DNA from: Terriglobia bacterium
GTDB taxonomy: Bacteria; Acidobacteriota; Terriglobia; Bryobacterales; Bryobacteraceae
Direction: 5' to 3'
DNA: 38,994 bases
Assembly (NCBI GenBank): GCA_020073145.1
Contig: JAIQFS010000058.1
Coordinates: 1-38,994 of the forward strand
In this document: in pieces, positions 32,824 to 38,994 of the stretch
How the letters are laid out: each line of letters begins with the position of its first letter
How positions within the stretch are numbered: position 1 is the stretch's first letter
Translations under genes and position numbers: made by a program
The notes under the pieces: generated by a model
Told to the model about the DNA's origin: nothing
What the model saw: only the letters and a program-made list of their open reading frames with translations
Database searches by the model: none

Positions 32824-33306
32824 ATGCGCGCAATTGGATTCAGCCTTGCTCTCAGCCTGATGACCCTGGCGGCGGCCCAGCCGGCTGCCGAACCCGTCAA
32901 GACATTCGCTTCGTCCGCGGACATCGCGGCGCTGGCAGCCAAGGCCAAGAGCGATCACAAGGAAGGCCAGCCGACGGTCATCGAACCGATTCTGCGGCTG
33001 GCGCCATATGCCGCCAATCTGGAGTACCGCTCAGCCGTCGGTCCGGCGGCGGTCCACGAGAAGGAAGCGGAGATGTTCTACGTGCTCGACGGGTCGGCGA
33101 CTCTGACCACCGGTGGCAAGCTGGTCAACGAGAAGCGCACCAACGCGGACAACCTCACCGGCACCGGAATTACCGGCGGCACCGAGCGGCGCGTCTCGAA
33201 AGGAGACGTCATCATGGTGCCCGAGAACACGCCGCACTGGTTCAGCGCGATCAATGGAACCGTGACGCTGATGTCGATGCACGTGCCGCGGACGGCCGGC
33301 CACTAG
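32824..33306 (+). CDS. Secreted cupin-domain protein
   Basis: 160 residues with a signal peptide (about 1-18, ending LAAAQ). The cupin core has VHEKEAEMFYVLDGSATLTTGG (metal-binding His and Glu near 77-82) and VPENTPHWF (His near 139). It probably binds a metal and a small ligand in the periplasm; the reaction is unknown. A good Shine-Dalgarno sequence (GGAGGAA) precedes the ATG. Its stop overlaps by four bases with the stop of the convergent PEP-CTERM gene. Confidence 0.85.
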   Translation: MRAIGFSLALSLMTLAAAQPAAEPVKTFASSADIAALAAKAKSDHKEGQPTVIEPILRLAPYAANLEYRSAVGPAAVHEKEAEMFYVLDGSATLTTGGKLVNEKRTNADNLTGTGITGGTERRVSKGDVIMVPENTPHWFSAINGTVTLMSMHVPRTAGH

Positions 33307-33896
33307 TTCAGGGAGCGTGGGCCGAGTCGCGCTGGGTTGCGGCGTCCAGACTCTAGACCGAGTCCGGCAAGCGATTGGCGTCTGATCATCGTGAGTCCCA
33401 GCAGACTGAGGCCCAGCCATGCCAGGGTGGAGGGCTCAGGAACGTTCGTTAGCGTGAACTTGCCAGAGTCAGTCACTCCGTCGCTATTGTAGTGCCCATT
33501 GTTGAGAAGGGACGCATACCCCCCGGTCGTGCCGCATCCGAGACCATTGCTACAGAAGTTCAGCTCGGTGGCTCCCAACCCGTTGATGCTGAAGAGAAGG
33601 CCGCCGGAATCGATGACGGGGTTTTGCGCAGGAAGGAGCCCGTTGTCGTAGTAGAAGGCCCCCGACGAGCTGATCGCGAAGCTGGGTGCAGAGGGATCCG
33701 GGATCAGGGAGATCGCAAATCCATCATAGAAGCCACTGCCGGAAGTCGCCGTAAAACTGCCATTGCCATTGTTCACGGCCGTCAGAGTGCCGCTGCCCGA
33801 GTAGAGACTACCGGTGTACGCAAAGGAAAATGTGTCTGCGGAGGCAGTCCAGACAGGCAGGAGGCACAACAGGGAAACCACGAAATATCGTCTCAT
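33303..33896 (-). CDS. PEP-CTERM protein with unusual C-terminal extension
   Basis: 197 residues from the ATG at 33896; the longer frame to 34100 lacks a signal peptide. Residues about 1-20 are a signal peptide (ending TASA). The beta-rich middle (Gly, Ser, Asn rich) is followed by the sorting signal VPEPSTLAWLGLSLLGLTMIRRQ (start at about 153). Normally the protein ends within a few residues of this Arg cluster, but here about 22 more residues follow (SLAGLGLESGRRNPARLGPR...), up to a stop overlapping the cupin gene. The original stop may have been lost. AAGGGG lies about 12 bases before the ATG. Confidence 0.8.
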   Translation of the reverse strand: MRRYFVVSLLCLLPVWTASADTFSFAYTGSLYSGSGTLTAVNNGNGSFTATSGSGFYDGFAISLIPDPSAPSFAISSSGAFYYDNGLLPAQNPVIDSGGLLFSINGLGATELNFCSNGLGCGTTGGYASLLNNGHYNSDGVTDSGKFTLTNVPEPSTLAWLGLSLLGLTMIRRQSLAGLGLESGRRNPARLGPRSLN

Positions 33897-34139
33897 CGGA
33901 ATACTTACCCCTTCACCAGATTTCAATGCGGCGCCCTCCGAAGCGAACCGGAAGACGCTTTCATTGCCGGTTAGGTCGAGTGTACGAGGAGCGTTTCTAA
34001 GACGCCATAGACCAGTCGGGTTTTCGTACTGACTGGATTTCGGAATTTGTACCGGCGCGATAGCGCTTCGGTACGGGGAACTCAGAGACGTTTTCGCCAC
34101 CGATTCTCAGCGGCGGTTCGGACCGGAGCTTCCCGATCG

Positions 34140-35213
34140 CTAATTGAACTTAGCGGCCAGCCAATAGCCGGGACGGGTCTGGATTTTCGCAACATCCGTG
34201 CGGCCGGACACTTCGACCGTAATCTGATGGAACCCGCCCTCACCCTTGTTGTTGGGGTTATAGCTAATCAGATATTGGCTGTGCAGCTCTTCGCCGATTT
34301 TCTGGATTGCTTCTTCCAGACCGCGCTGCTTGTAGAAACTAAACTCGCTGCCGCCGGTGCCCTTGGTGAACAGTTCCACCGGGTTGTCTTTAAAGATGGC
34401 TTTGGCGTCTTTGAGGAGCTCCAGCATGAGCGGAAGGAATTCCGCCCGTCCGCCGTTCAGGCCATAGGTGGTGGCGATCGTGGTCGGAGTGGAGGGAACC
34501 CCGCCCGGGAGAGGGTGCGCGGACGCCGGCAGCGGGTCGGGCCGAGGCTGCACCTGGGGAGCGGTCAGCGTGCTCAGAAACCGCGACATGTCTACTGCGT
34601 AGAATTCGACGTTGGCGAGTTGGATGCTGATCAACGCCTCCCGCGCGCGGAATTCGCTGCCCAGATCGCGCGTCTCGCCGATCTGCAGGAAGATGCGGCG
34701 GCGGTTCTTGGGCCGCGAATCCAGCATGCGGGAGCCTTCCACAACGGCGTCGATCATGCGGTTGGACGTGCTGCCGGGATAGATGGATTTCACGGCCTTG
34801 GTGATCTTGTCCGAATCCGAAGTAAAGTCCTGGAGGGTGCGGATCCGCGAATCGTATGCAATCACCGCGGCTTCGCCTTGATCGCCGATCACCAGCGGGG
34901 AGATCAAATTGCCGATCCGCTGCACTTGGGGCAGGATCGCCTGAACGTGCGAATTCGCCTGGATGGCAATCACAATGGAGATCGGCTGGTAGGCGATATC
35001 GACGTGGATGTTCTGCTCTTTGTTGTTGTCGTAGAGATGGAACTGCTCGGGCTGGATGCCGTTGATATACGAGCCATCGTGATCGTAGACCGTGACCGGG
35101 GCCACTACCAGGTCGGTGCTGACACGGAACGGCTGCGGCGCTTCCACCGGTTCGTCTCGGGATTGGGCGAGCAGGAGAGAACACAGCAGCGTAAGGGCGA
35201 AGATTCGAGGCAT
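34140..35213 (-). CDS. Secreted VWFA-related acidobacterial protein
   Basis: 357 residues from the ATG at 35213. A signal peptide (about 1-17, ending LLAQ) is followed by a short region and a von Willebrand A-like domain of the acidobacterial VWFA-related type (FRVSTDLVVAPVTVYDHDG, FHLYDNNKEQNI). The first strand reads IVIAIQANSHVQ where metal-binding VWA domains have DxSxS, so the MIDAS site is absent. The end (LISYNPNNKGEGGFHQITV) is also typical. It is separated from the mogA stop by one base with AGGAG in between, so it is the last gene of the molybdenum cofactor operon, though it is exported. Confidence 0.85.
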   Translation of the reverse strand: MPRIFALTLLCSLLLAQSRDEPVEAPQPFRVSTDLVVAPVTVYDHDGSYINGIQPEQFHLYDNNKEQNIHVDIAYQPISIVIAIQANSHVQAILPQVQRIGNLISPLVIGDQGEAAVIAYDSRIRTLQDFTSDSDKITKAVKSIYPGSTSNRMIDAVVEGSRMLDSRPKNRRRIFLQIGETRDLGSEFRAREALISIQLANVEFYAVDMSRFLSTLTAPQVQPRPDPLPASAHPLPGGVPSTPTTIATTYGLNGGRAEFLPLMLELLKDAKAIFKDNPVELFTKGTGGSEFSFYKQRGLEEAIQKIGEELHSQYLISYNPNNKGEGGFHQITVEVSGRTDVAKIQTRPGYWLAAKFN

Positions 35214-35214
35214 G

Positions 35215-35712
35215 TTACTCCTGACGGACCGCCGCGTGATCGGTATGCCCACGAAGCAACTCGAGCACGTGCGGGACCACTTCCACGATAGCATCGAGCG
35301 ACTCGACCGCGCCTTTGGGCGACCCCGGTAGATTGACGATCAAGACTCGGCCGCGGGTTCCCGCCACGGCGCGGGACAGCACGGCGAGCGGCGTAGACTG
35401 GCGGCCCCGCGCCCTCATCAATTCCCCTAATCCGGGGATTTCGCGATGGATGACGGCCCGGGTGGCCTCGGGCGTGACGTCGCGCGCGGCCACGCCGGTG
35501 CCGCCGGTCGTGAAGATGGCGGCCACCGTTCCGCTGTCGGCCAGAGCGGCCAGCCGGCCGGAGATCTGAGATACCTCGTCCGGGACCGAGTCCGACGCTG
35601 TGACTGTCCAGCCCAGCTGTTCCAAGCGTTCCCGCACAGCCGGGCCGGAACGGTCGGTGCGGGTGCCCGCGGTCACCGAATCGCTGATGGTCACCACAGC
35701 GGCCTGGATCAT
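35215..35712 (-). CDS. mogA: Molybdopterin adenylyltransferase (MogA/MoaB type)
   Basis: 165 residues. The MPT-binding fold has the motifs VVTISDSVTAG, FTTGGTGVAARDVTPEA and NLPGSPKGAVE. It adenylates molybdopterin before molybdenum insertion by MoeA, in the cytoplasm. The ATG overlaps the moaC stop (ATGA). MogA and MoaB cannot be told apart with certainty from sequence alone. Confidence 0.93.
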   Translation of the reverse strand: MIQAAVVTISDSVTAGTRTDRSGPAVRERLEQLGWTVTASDSVPDEVSQISGRLAALADSGTVAAIFTTGGTGVAARDVTPEATRAVIHREIPGLGELMRARGRQSTPLAVLSRAVAGTRGRVLIVNLPGSPKGAVESLDAIVEVVPHVLELLRGHTDHAAVRQE

Positions 35713-36182
35713 CGGGTGCTCTTGCGGCGGAAGTCTCCGCTTTTGCCGCCGGTCTTCTCGAGAAGGTATAAGTCCTGAATCTCGATCGATTTGTCGAGAG
35801 CCTTCGTCATGTCGTACACCGTGAGGGCGGCGACGGAGGCCGCGGTGAGCGCTTCCATTTCGACGCCGGTGGGGCCGGTCGTGGCGGCCGTGGCAATGAT
35901 GCGCACGCCCTGCTTTTCCAGCGCGATCTCCACGTCGGCGTGCGTAAGCATCAGCGGATGGCAGAGCGGGATCAGGTCCGAGGTGCGCTTGGCGGCGGCG
36001 ATTCCGGCGATTCGCGCGATTTCCAGCGGATTGCCTTTGGGGTTCTCGGGCAGTTGACGGAGCACGGCGGGAGCGATCCGCACAAAAGCGTGAGCGCGCG
36101 CCGTACGGCGCGTTTCCGGCTTGGCCCCGACATCCACCATGCGGGGGCTTCCGGCCGAATCGAAGTGGGAGAGTTTCTTCAT
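35709..36182 (-). CDS. moaC: Cyclic pyranopterin monophosphate synthase MoaC
   Basis: 157 residues. Conserved MoaC motifs are [22 protein letters not shown] (given by its key L-C-H-P-L), [20 protein letters not shown] and the lysine of DMTKALDK. It converts the MoaA product into cyclic pyranopterin monophosphate. It overlaps moeA and mogA by four bases on either side, so the three are translationally coupled. moaA, moaD and moaE are not in the window. Confidence 0.96.
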   Translation of the reverse strand: MKKLSHFDSAGSPRMVDVGAKPETRRTARAHAFVRIAPAVLRQLPENPKGNPLEIARIAGIAAAKRTSDLIPLCHPLMLTHADVEIALEKQGVRIIATAATTGPTGVEMEALTAASVAALTVYDMTKALDKSIEIQDLYLLEKTGGKSGDFRRKSTR

Positions 36183-37372
36183 TTGAGGAGAACCTGGATG
36201 AGCTCGCCTTGCGGGTACTCGGCGCGGCCGGATTCGACGACCAGAAACGCGTTGGCGCGGGTGAGCGCGGGGATGTCGCCCGAGCCGCTCCAGTTCACAG
36301 GCGTGACCTCGGCGCCATCGGGGCTAAGCCGGGCGGGCAGAAAGCGCGTCAGGCCGGTCCGATGGCGAAAGTCGCGCGTAAGGCGGGAGAGCAGCATGGG
36401 CAGCGCGATTTCCTCCTGTCCGGTCAGCAGCTCGACCGCTGCGCGGGCGAAGACTTCGAACGTCACCATGGTGGAGGCCGGGTTGCCGGGAAGGCCAAAG
36501 AAGAATCGGTTGCACGCTCGTCCGAACACCAGCGGCTGTCCCGGTTGAATGAGAACCCGGTCGAAGTAGAACTCGGCGCCCAGGCCGGAAAGCACACTCT
36601 CCACCACGTCGTACTTGCCGGCCGAGACGCCACCGGAAAGCAGCAGCAAGTCGGCTTGCAGACCTTCCTGGACGATCTCGCGTGTGTGCCGTTCGTTGTC
36701 GCGGGCCACCGGCAGCAGACGCGGCGCCCCTCCGGCGCGGCGCACTTGGGCGGCCAGCGAATAAATGTTCGAATTGCGGATTTGAAATTCCTGGGGCGCC
36801 TCGGCGACTTCCACAATTTCATCGCCGGTGGCGATGAGAGCCACCGACGGACGCTCGTAGACGGCAGCGCGGTCGCGGCCGAAGGTGGCGAGCATGGCGA
36901 CGCTCGAGTAGTCGAGCCGCTGTCCGGCGTGCAGCACCACTTCCTGCGCGGCCGCCTCCGAGCCCTGGAGGTTGATGAACTGCCGCGGCTCGGCGGAGCG
37001 GTCGATGCGCACTCGGCCGTTGACCCGGCTGGTATGTTCCACCATGACGATGGCGTCGGCGCCGGCGGGAACCGGAGCGCCGGTCATAATCTCGACGGCT
37101 TGGCCGCGGCCCACTTCCCCGCCGAAGCGGTCGCCGGCACGCACTTCGCCGATGACTTCCAGTTCTCCGGGCACGTCGCCCGAGCGCACGGCGAATCCGT
37201 CGCGAACGGAACGGGCCAACGCGGGGGTGTCGCGGTCGGCGGCCACGTCTTCGGCCAGTACGCGGCCGGCCGCCTGATCCAAGCCGACCGATTCCACTCC
37301 CGGAAGCCGGCGTGCGCCGCGAACGTGCGAAAGCACAGACTCGCGCGCTTCGGAGAAGGTCAGCGGGGGCAC
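36179..37372 (-). CDS. moeA: Molybdopterin molybdenumtransferase MoeA
   Basis: 397 residues, normal for MoeA. Key features are RSVRDGFAVRSGD near 50-65, GAPVPAGADAIVMVE near 97-111, the MPT-binding GGVSAGKYDVV near 245-256, and GLPGNPAS near 293-300. It inserts molybdate into adenylated molybdopterin made by MogA. It is first in the operon moeA-moaC-mogA-VWFA. The GTG start at 37372 is exactly six bases downstream of TAGAAT, so it is probably leaderless. Confidence 0.96.
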   Translation of the reverse strand: MPPLTFSEARESVLSHVRGARRLPGVESVGLDQAAGRVLAEDVAADRDTPALARSVRDGFAVRSGDVPGELEVIGEVRAGDRFGGEVGRGQAVEIMTGAPVPAGADAIVMVEHTSRVNGRVRIDRSAEPRQFINLQGSEAAAQEVVLHAGQRLDYSSVAMLATFGRDRAAVYERPSVALIATGDEIVEVAEAPQEFQIRNSNIYSLAAQVRRAGGAPRLLPVARDNERHTREIVQEGLQADLLLLSGGVSAGKYDVVESVLSGLGAEFYFDRVLIQPGQPLVFGRACNRFFFGLPGNPASTMVTFEVFARAAVELLTGQEEIALPMLLSRLTRDFRHRTGLTRFLPARLSPDGAEVTPVNWSGSGDIPALTRANAFLVVESGRAEYPQGELIQVLLK

Positions 37373-37378
37373 AGTGCT

Positions 37379-37384
37379 ATTCTA
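37379..37384 (-). promoter_or_regulatory. -10 element (TAGAAT) of the moeA operon, exactly leaderless start
   Basis: On the minus strand TAGAAT, six bases, then the GTG at 37372. The predicted +1 is the G of the start codon. No good -35 element or Shine-Dalgarno sequence is visible. Confidence 0.5.
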
Positions 37385-37406
37385 CCGAAGGCCCGGGTAT
37401 GCCCGG

Positions 37407-38768
37407 CTACGCATCCTGGTACAGCATCATGGCCATGAACCCGTTGTCCATGTGAAACTGCTGGTGGCAGTGGAACAGAGTCGGGCCGGGATGGTCGGCA
37501 GTGACGTCGATTTCGACTTCCTTCCAGGCTGGAACCATCACCACGTCCTTCCTCAGGCCGGACGTCGGCTTGCCGGCCACGCGAATCAGCTCGAACGTGT
37601 GGCGGTGGAGGTGCAGCGGATGGGCGTCGGCGCTCTGATTGTCGAAGATCCAGCGGTACCGGCGATGGGCCTGGACCGGGATGGGGTCGGTTTTGGGAAA
37701 CGACTTGCCGTTGATCGTCCAGCGATGACCCGGCACCTCTTTAATGACCAGGCGCACCTTGGCATCAGGCTGCGCCGGATCGCGCTGCTCACCGAAAACC
37801 GTATAGTCCCACGCCGCGGCGGGCGCGGGCGTCCAGCGTGGTGGTCCCGCGGCATTAGCGTACTCGATGACGATGCCCATCCCGAGCGCGCGGCGCTGAT
37901 CGTCCGCCGACCCCAGGATCCAGACGCCCGGCGAACTCATGGCAACCACCGCATCGACCCGTTCGGCTGGGCCGAGTTCGAGAATCGGAACGCTGCGCGG
38001 CGCCGGAACCGGATTGCCGTCCAGCGCCACCACGTGGAACTGATGGCCGGGAAGCGCCAGGCGATGGGTCAGGGTGGCGCTGGCGTTCACAACGCGGAAC
38101 AAGACCTGCTGCCCGGCCCGGACGCGGACCGGCTCCCCCGCCCCCAGCATTTTCCCATTCACTGAGAACACTCGGTAGGCGACGTCGCGCGGGCCGCGGT
38201 CATCCCAGTAGGGATCCCACTCATGCAGCAGGAGAGGAACTTCGAGGTCGTACCGGCCGGGGTCGCTCGGCGGTTCGACGATCAACATCCCGAACTGGCC
38301 GGTATACGTCGCTTTATCGAGGTCGTGGCCGGCGCCCACATGGCTGTGATACCAGCGGGTGCCGGATGGCGTCGGTGTGAACGAGTAGCGGCGTTGACCA
38401 CGGGCGGGAACATGCGGCGTCCCCTCCTCGTGGGAGCCGTCCACTTCGGGCGGGATGTGCAGGCCGTGCCAGTGAACCAGTTCATTGCTGCGGGTTTCGT
38501 TGAAGACGTCGACCGTGACCGGCCGGCCCTCGGTCACCCGCAGCAGCGGGCCGGGGACCTGGCCGTTGTAGCCAATCGTCTTGATCTTATGCCGCGGCGC
38601 CAGATCGAGCGAGATTTCGCCGATCCGGAGGGTGATGTCGGCGGCGGATTCGCCGGCAGCCTCCGTGCCCTGAGCGAAGCCGAAGGGGACCAGGGACGAG
38701 GCCCCTCCCACCGCGGATAGAAACTGACGGCGTGTCAAAGTATCTCGGGAATCACCGGCGTGATTCAC
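37407..38768 (-). CDS. Tat-exported multicopper oxidase
   Basis: 453 residues from the GTG at 38768. The N-terminus has a twin-arginine signal TRRQFLSAVGGASSLVPFG (about 12-30, ending FAQG). All four copper motifs are present: HWHGLH (H99, H101), WYHSHVG (H141, H143), HPLHLH (three-domain type) and HCHQQFH (433-439). The axial position of the type 1 copper, five residues after H439, is F444 with M445 next. This is as in fungal high-potential laccases rather than the Met of CueO. It oxidises phenols or metal ions in the periplasm using oxygen. The frame upstream to 38981 is not part of the gene. No neighbour indicates the substrate. Confidence 0.92.
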   Translation of the reverse strand: MNHAGDSRDTLTRRQFLSAVGGASSLVPFGFAQGTEAAGESAADITLRIGEISLDLAPRHKIKTIGYNGQVPGPLLRVTEGRPVTVDVFNETRSNELVHWHGLHIPPEVDGSHEEGTPHVPARGQRRYSFTPTPSGTRWYHSHVGAGHDLDKATYTGQFGMLIVEPPSDPGRYDLEVPLLLHEWDPYWDDRGPRDVAYRVFSVNGKMLGAGEPVRVRAGQQVLFRVVNASATLTHRLALPGHQFHVVALDGNPVPAPRSVPILELGPAERVDAVVAMSSPGVWILGSADDQRRALGMGIVIEYANAAGPPRWTPAPAAAWDYTVFGEQRDPAQPDAKVRLVIKEVPGHRWTINGKSFPKTDPIPVQAHRRYRWIFDNQSADAHPLHLHRHTFELIRVAGKPTSGLRKDVVMVPAWKEVEIDVTADHPGPTLFHCHQQFHMDNGFMAMMLYQDA

Positions 38769-38803
38769 TTCGGTAATAGCACATCGCGGGGGAGAGTGGG
38801 GCT

Positions 38804-38994
38804 CTATTCGGATTCTTCGATTTCGGCGGCATTGGCTTCGCGCACGGCGGCCAGCCTCTCCCGATACCGTTTCTGCAGGGATTTCCGGTACGCCCGCACC
38901 GGCACTCCCGCGTCGGCCGCGCCCTGGCTCAGCCGCTGTTCCGCCAACTGGAGCCCGGCTTCGATCCGCCCTCCCGCCCAATGCAGAAATTCCG
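38804..38994 (-). CDS. C-terminal part of an unidentified protein (partial)
   Basis: A frame open from the right edge to a TAG at 38804-38806 gives about 62 residues of charged helix (e.g. LHWAGGRIEAGLQLAEQRL, then KSLQKRYRERLAAVREAN, ending EIEESE). High G+C third positions support it. It lies 36 bases upstream of the multicopper oxidase start on the same strand. A longer overlapping frame to 38981 fused to the oxidase is a shadow. Family unknown. Confidence 0.55.
   Translation of the reverse strand, partial: EFLHWAGGRIEAGLQLAEQRLSQGAADAGVPVRAYRKSLQKRYRERLAAVREANAAEIEESE

Noticed and set aside
34950-35000. Metal-ion-dependent adhesion site in the VWFA-like protein
   Set aside because: The position reads IQANSH, without the DxSxS residues, so no MIDAS can be claimed.

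Overview
The window looks like a chromosomal segment of an acidobacterium, most likely from the Solibacter/Bryobacter group (Bryobacterales). The evidence is the high G+C coding sequence, a protein of the VWFA-related acidobacterial type, two Oar-like TonB receptors with carboxypeptidase-type N-terminal domains, a DUF6152-like protein, two PEP-CTERM proteins and a leader-poor gene organisation. The taxonomic call is inference from gene families; there is no rRNA gene in the window. I saw no tRNA, CRISPR array, insertion sequence or phage gene.

Layout. 1-3.5 kb: the tail of one gene, then two GT-C type membrane glycosyltransferases. 3.5-6.8 kb (minus strand): a secreted cyclophilin fused to a catalytically dead HtrA-like domain, a truncated winged-helix regulator remnant, an exported protein with a methyltransferase fold, and a small secreted protein. 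6.8-10.8 kb: a frameshifted Oar-like TonB receptor between a near-consensus promoter and a perfect 18-bp terminator stem. 10.8-15.8 kb: a tightly coupled five-gene catabolic operon (3-hydroxyisobutyrate dehydrogenase family, MmgE/PrpD, aldehyde dehydrogenase, unknown protein, lactonase-like metallo-hydrolase). 15.9-18.1 kb: a secreted amidohydrolase and an M48-like protein that has lost its HExxH motif. 18.3-18.95 kb: a Phd/VapC toxin-antitoxin pair. 19-22 kb: a three-gene export operon (metallo-beta-lactamase fusion, DUF6152-like protein, paralogue of the fusion's N-terminal domain). 22-24.3 kb: a membrane PH-like protein and a PadR regulator coupled to a polytopic membrane protein. 24.4-25.7 kb: patatin-like hydrolase plus two small proteins, one a zinc ribbon. 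25.8-28.1 kb: an intact TonB receptor. 28.6-31.3 kb: a ceramide-glucosyltransferase-like GT2, an 18-codon lysine-rich ORF and thiC. 31.5-33.9 kb: two PEP-CTERM proteins, a one-domain asparaginase and a cupin. 34.1-37.4 kb: a molybdenum cofactor operon (moeA-moaC-mogA) ending in a VWFA-like protein. 37.4-39 kb: a Tat-exported multicopper oxidase and a partial gene.

The most general signal is not a gene. Twelve starts in the window have a TANNNT -10 hexamer 6-9 bases before the start codon, which places the predicted transcription start at, or up to three bases before, the first codon. They include the toxin-antitoxin, PadR, moeA and asparaginase genes. Only a few transcription units, and mostly genes inside operons, have a Shine-Dalgarno sequence. 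The window therefore suggests widespread leaderless transcription. Other points for follow-up are several pseudo-enzymes (dead protease domain, dead M48, altered MBL motif), the lysine-rich ORF with hairpins in front of thiC, and the decayed regulator remnant.
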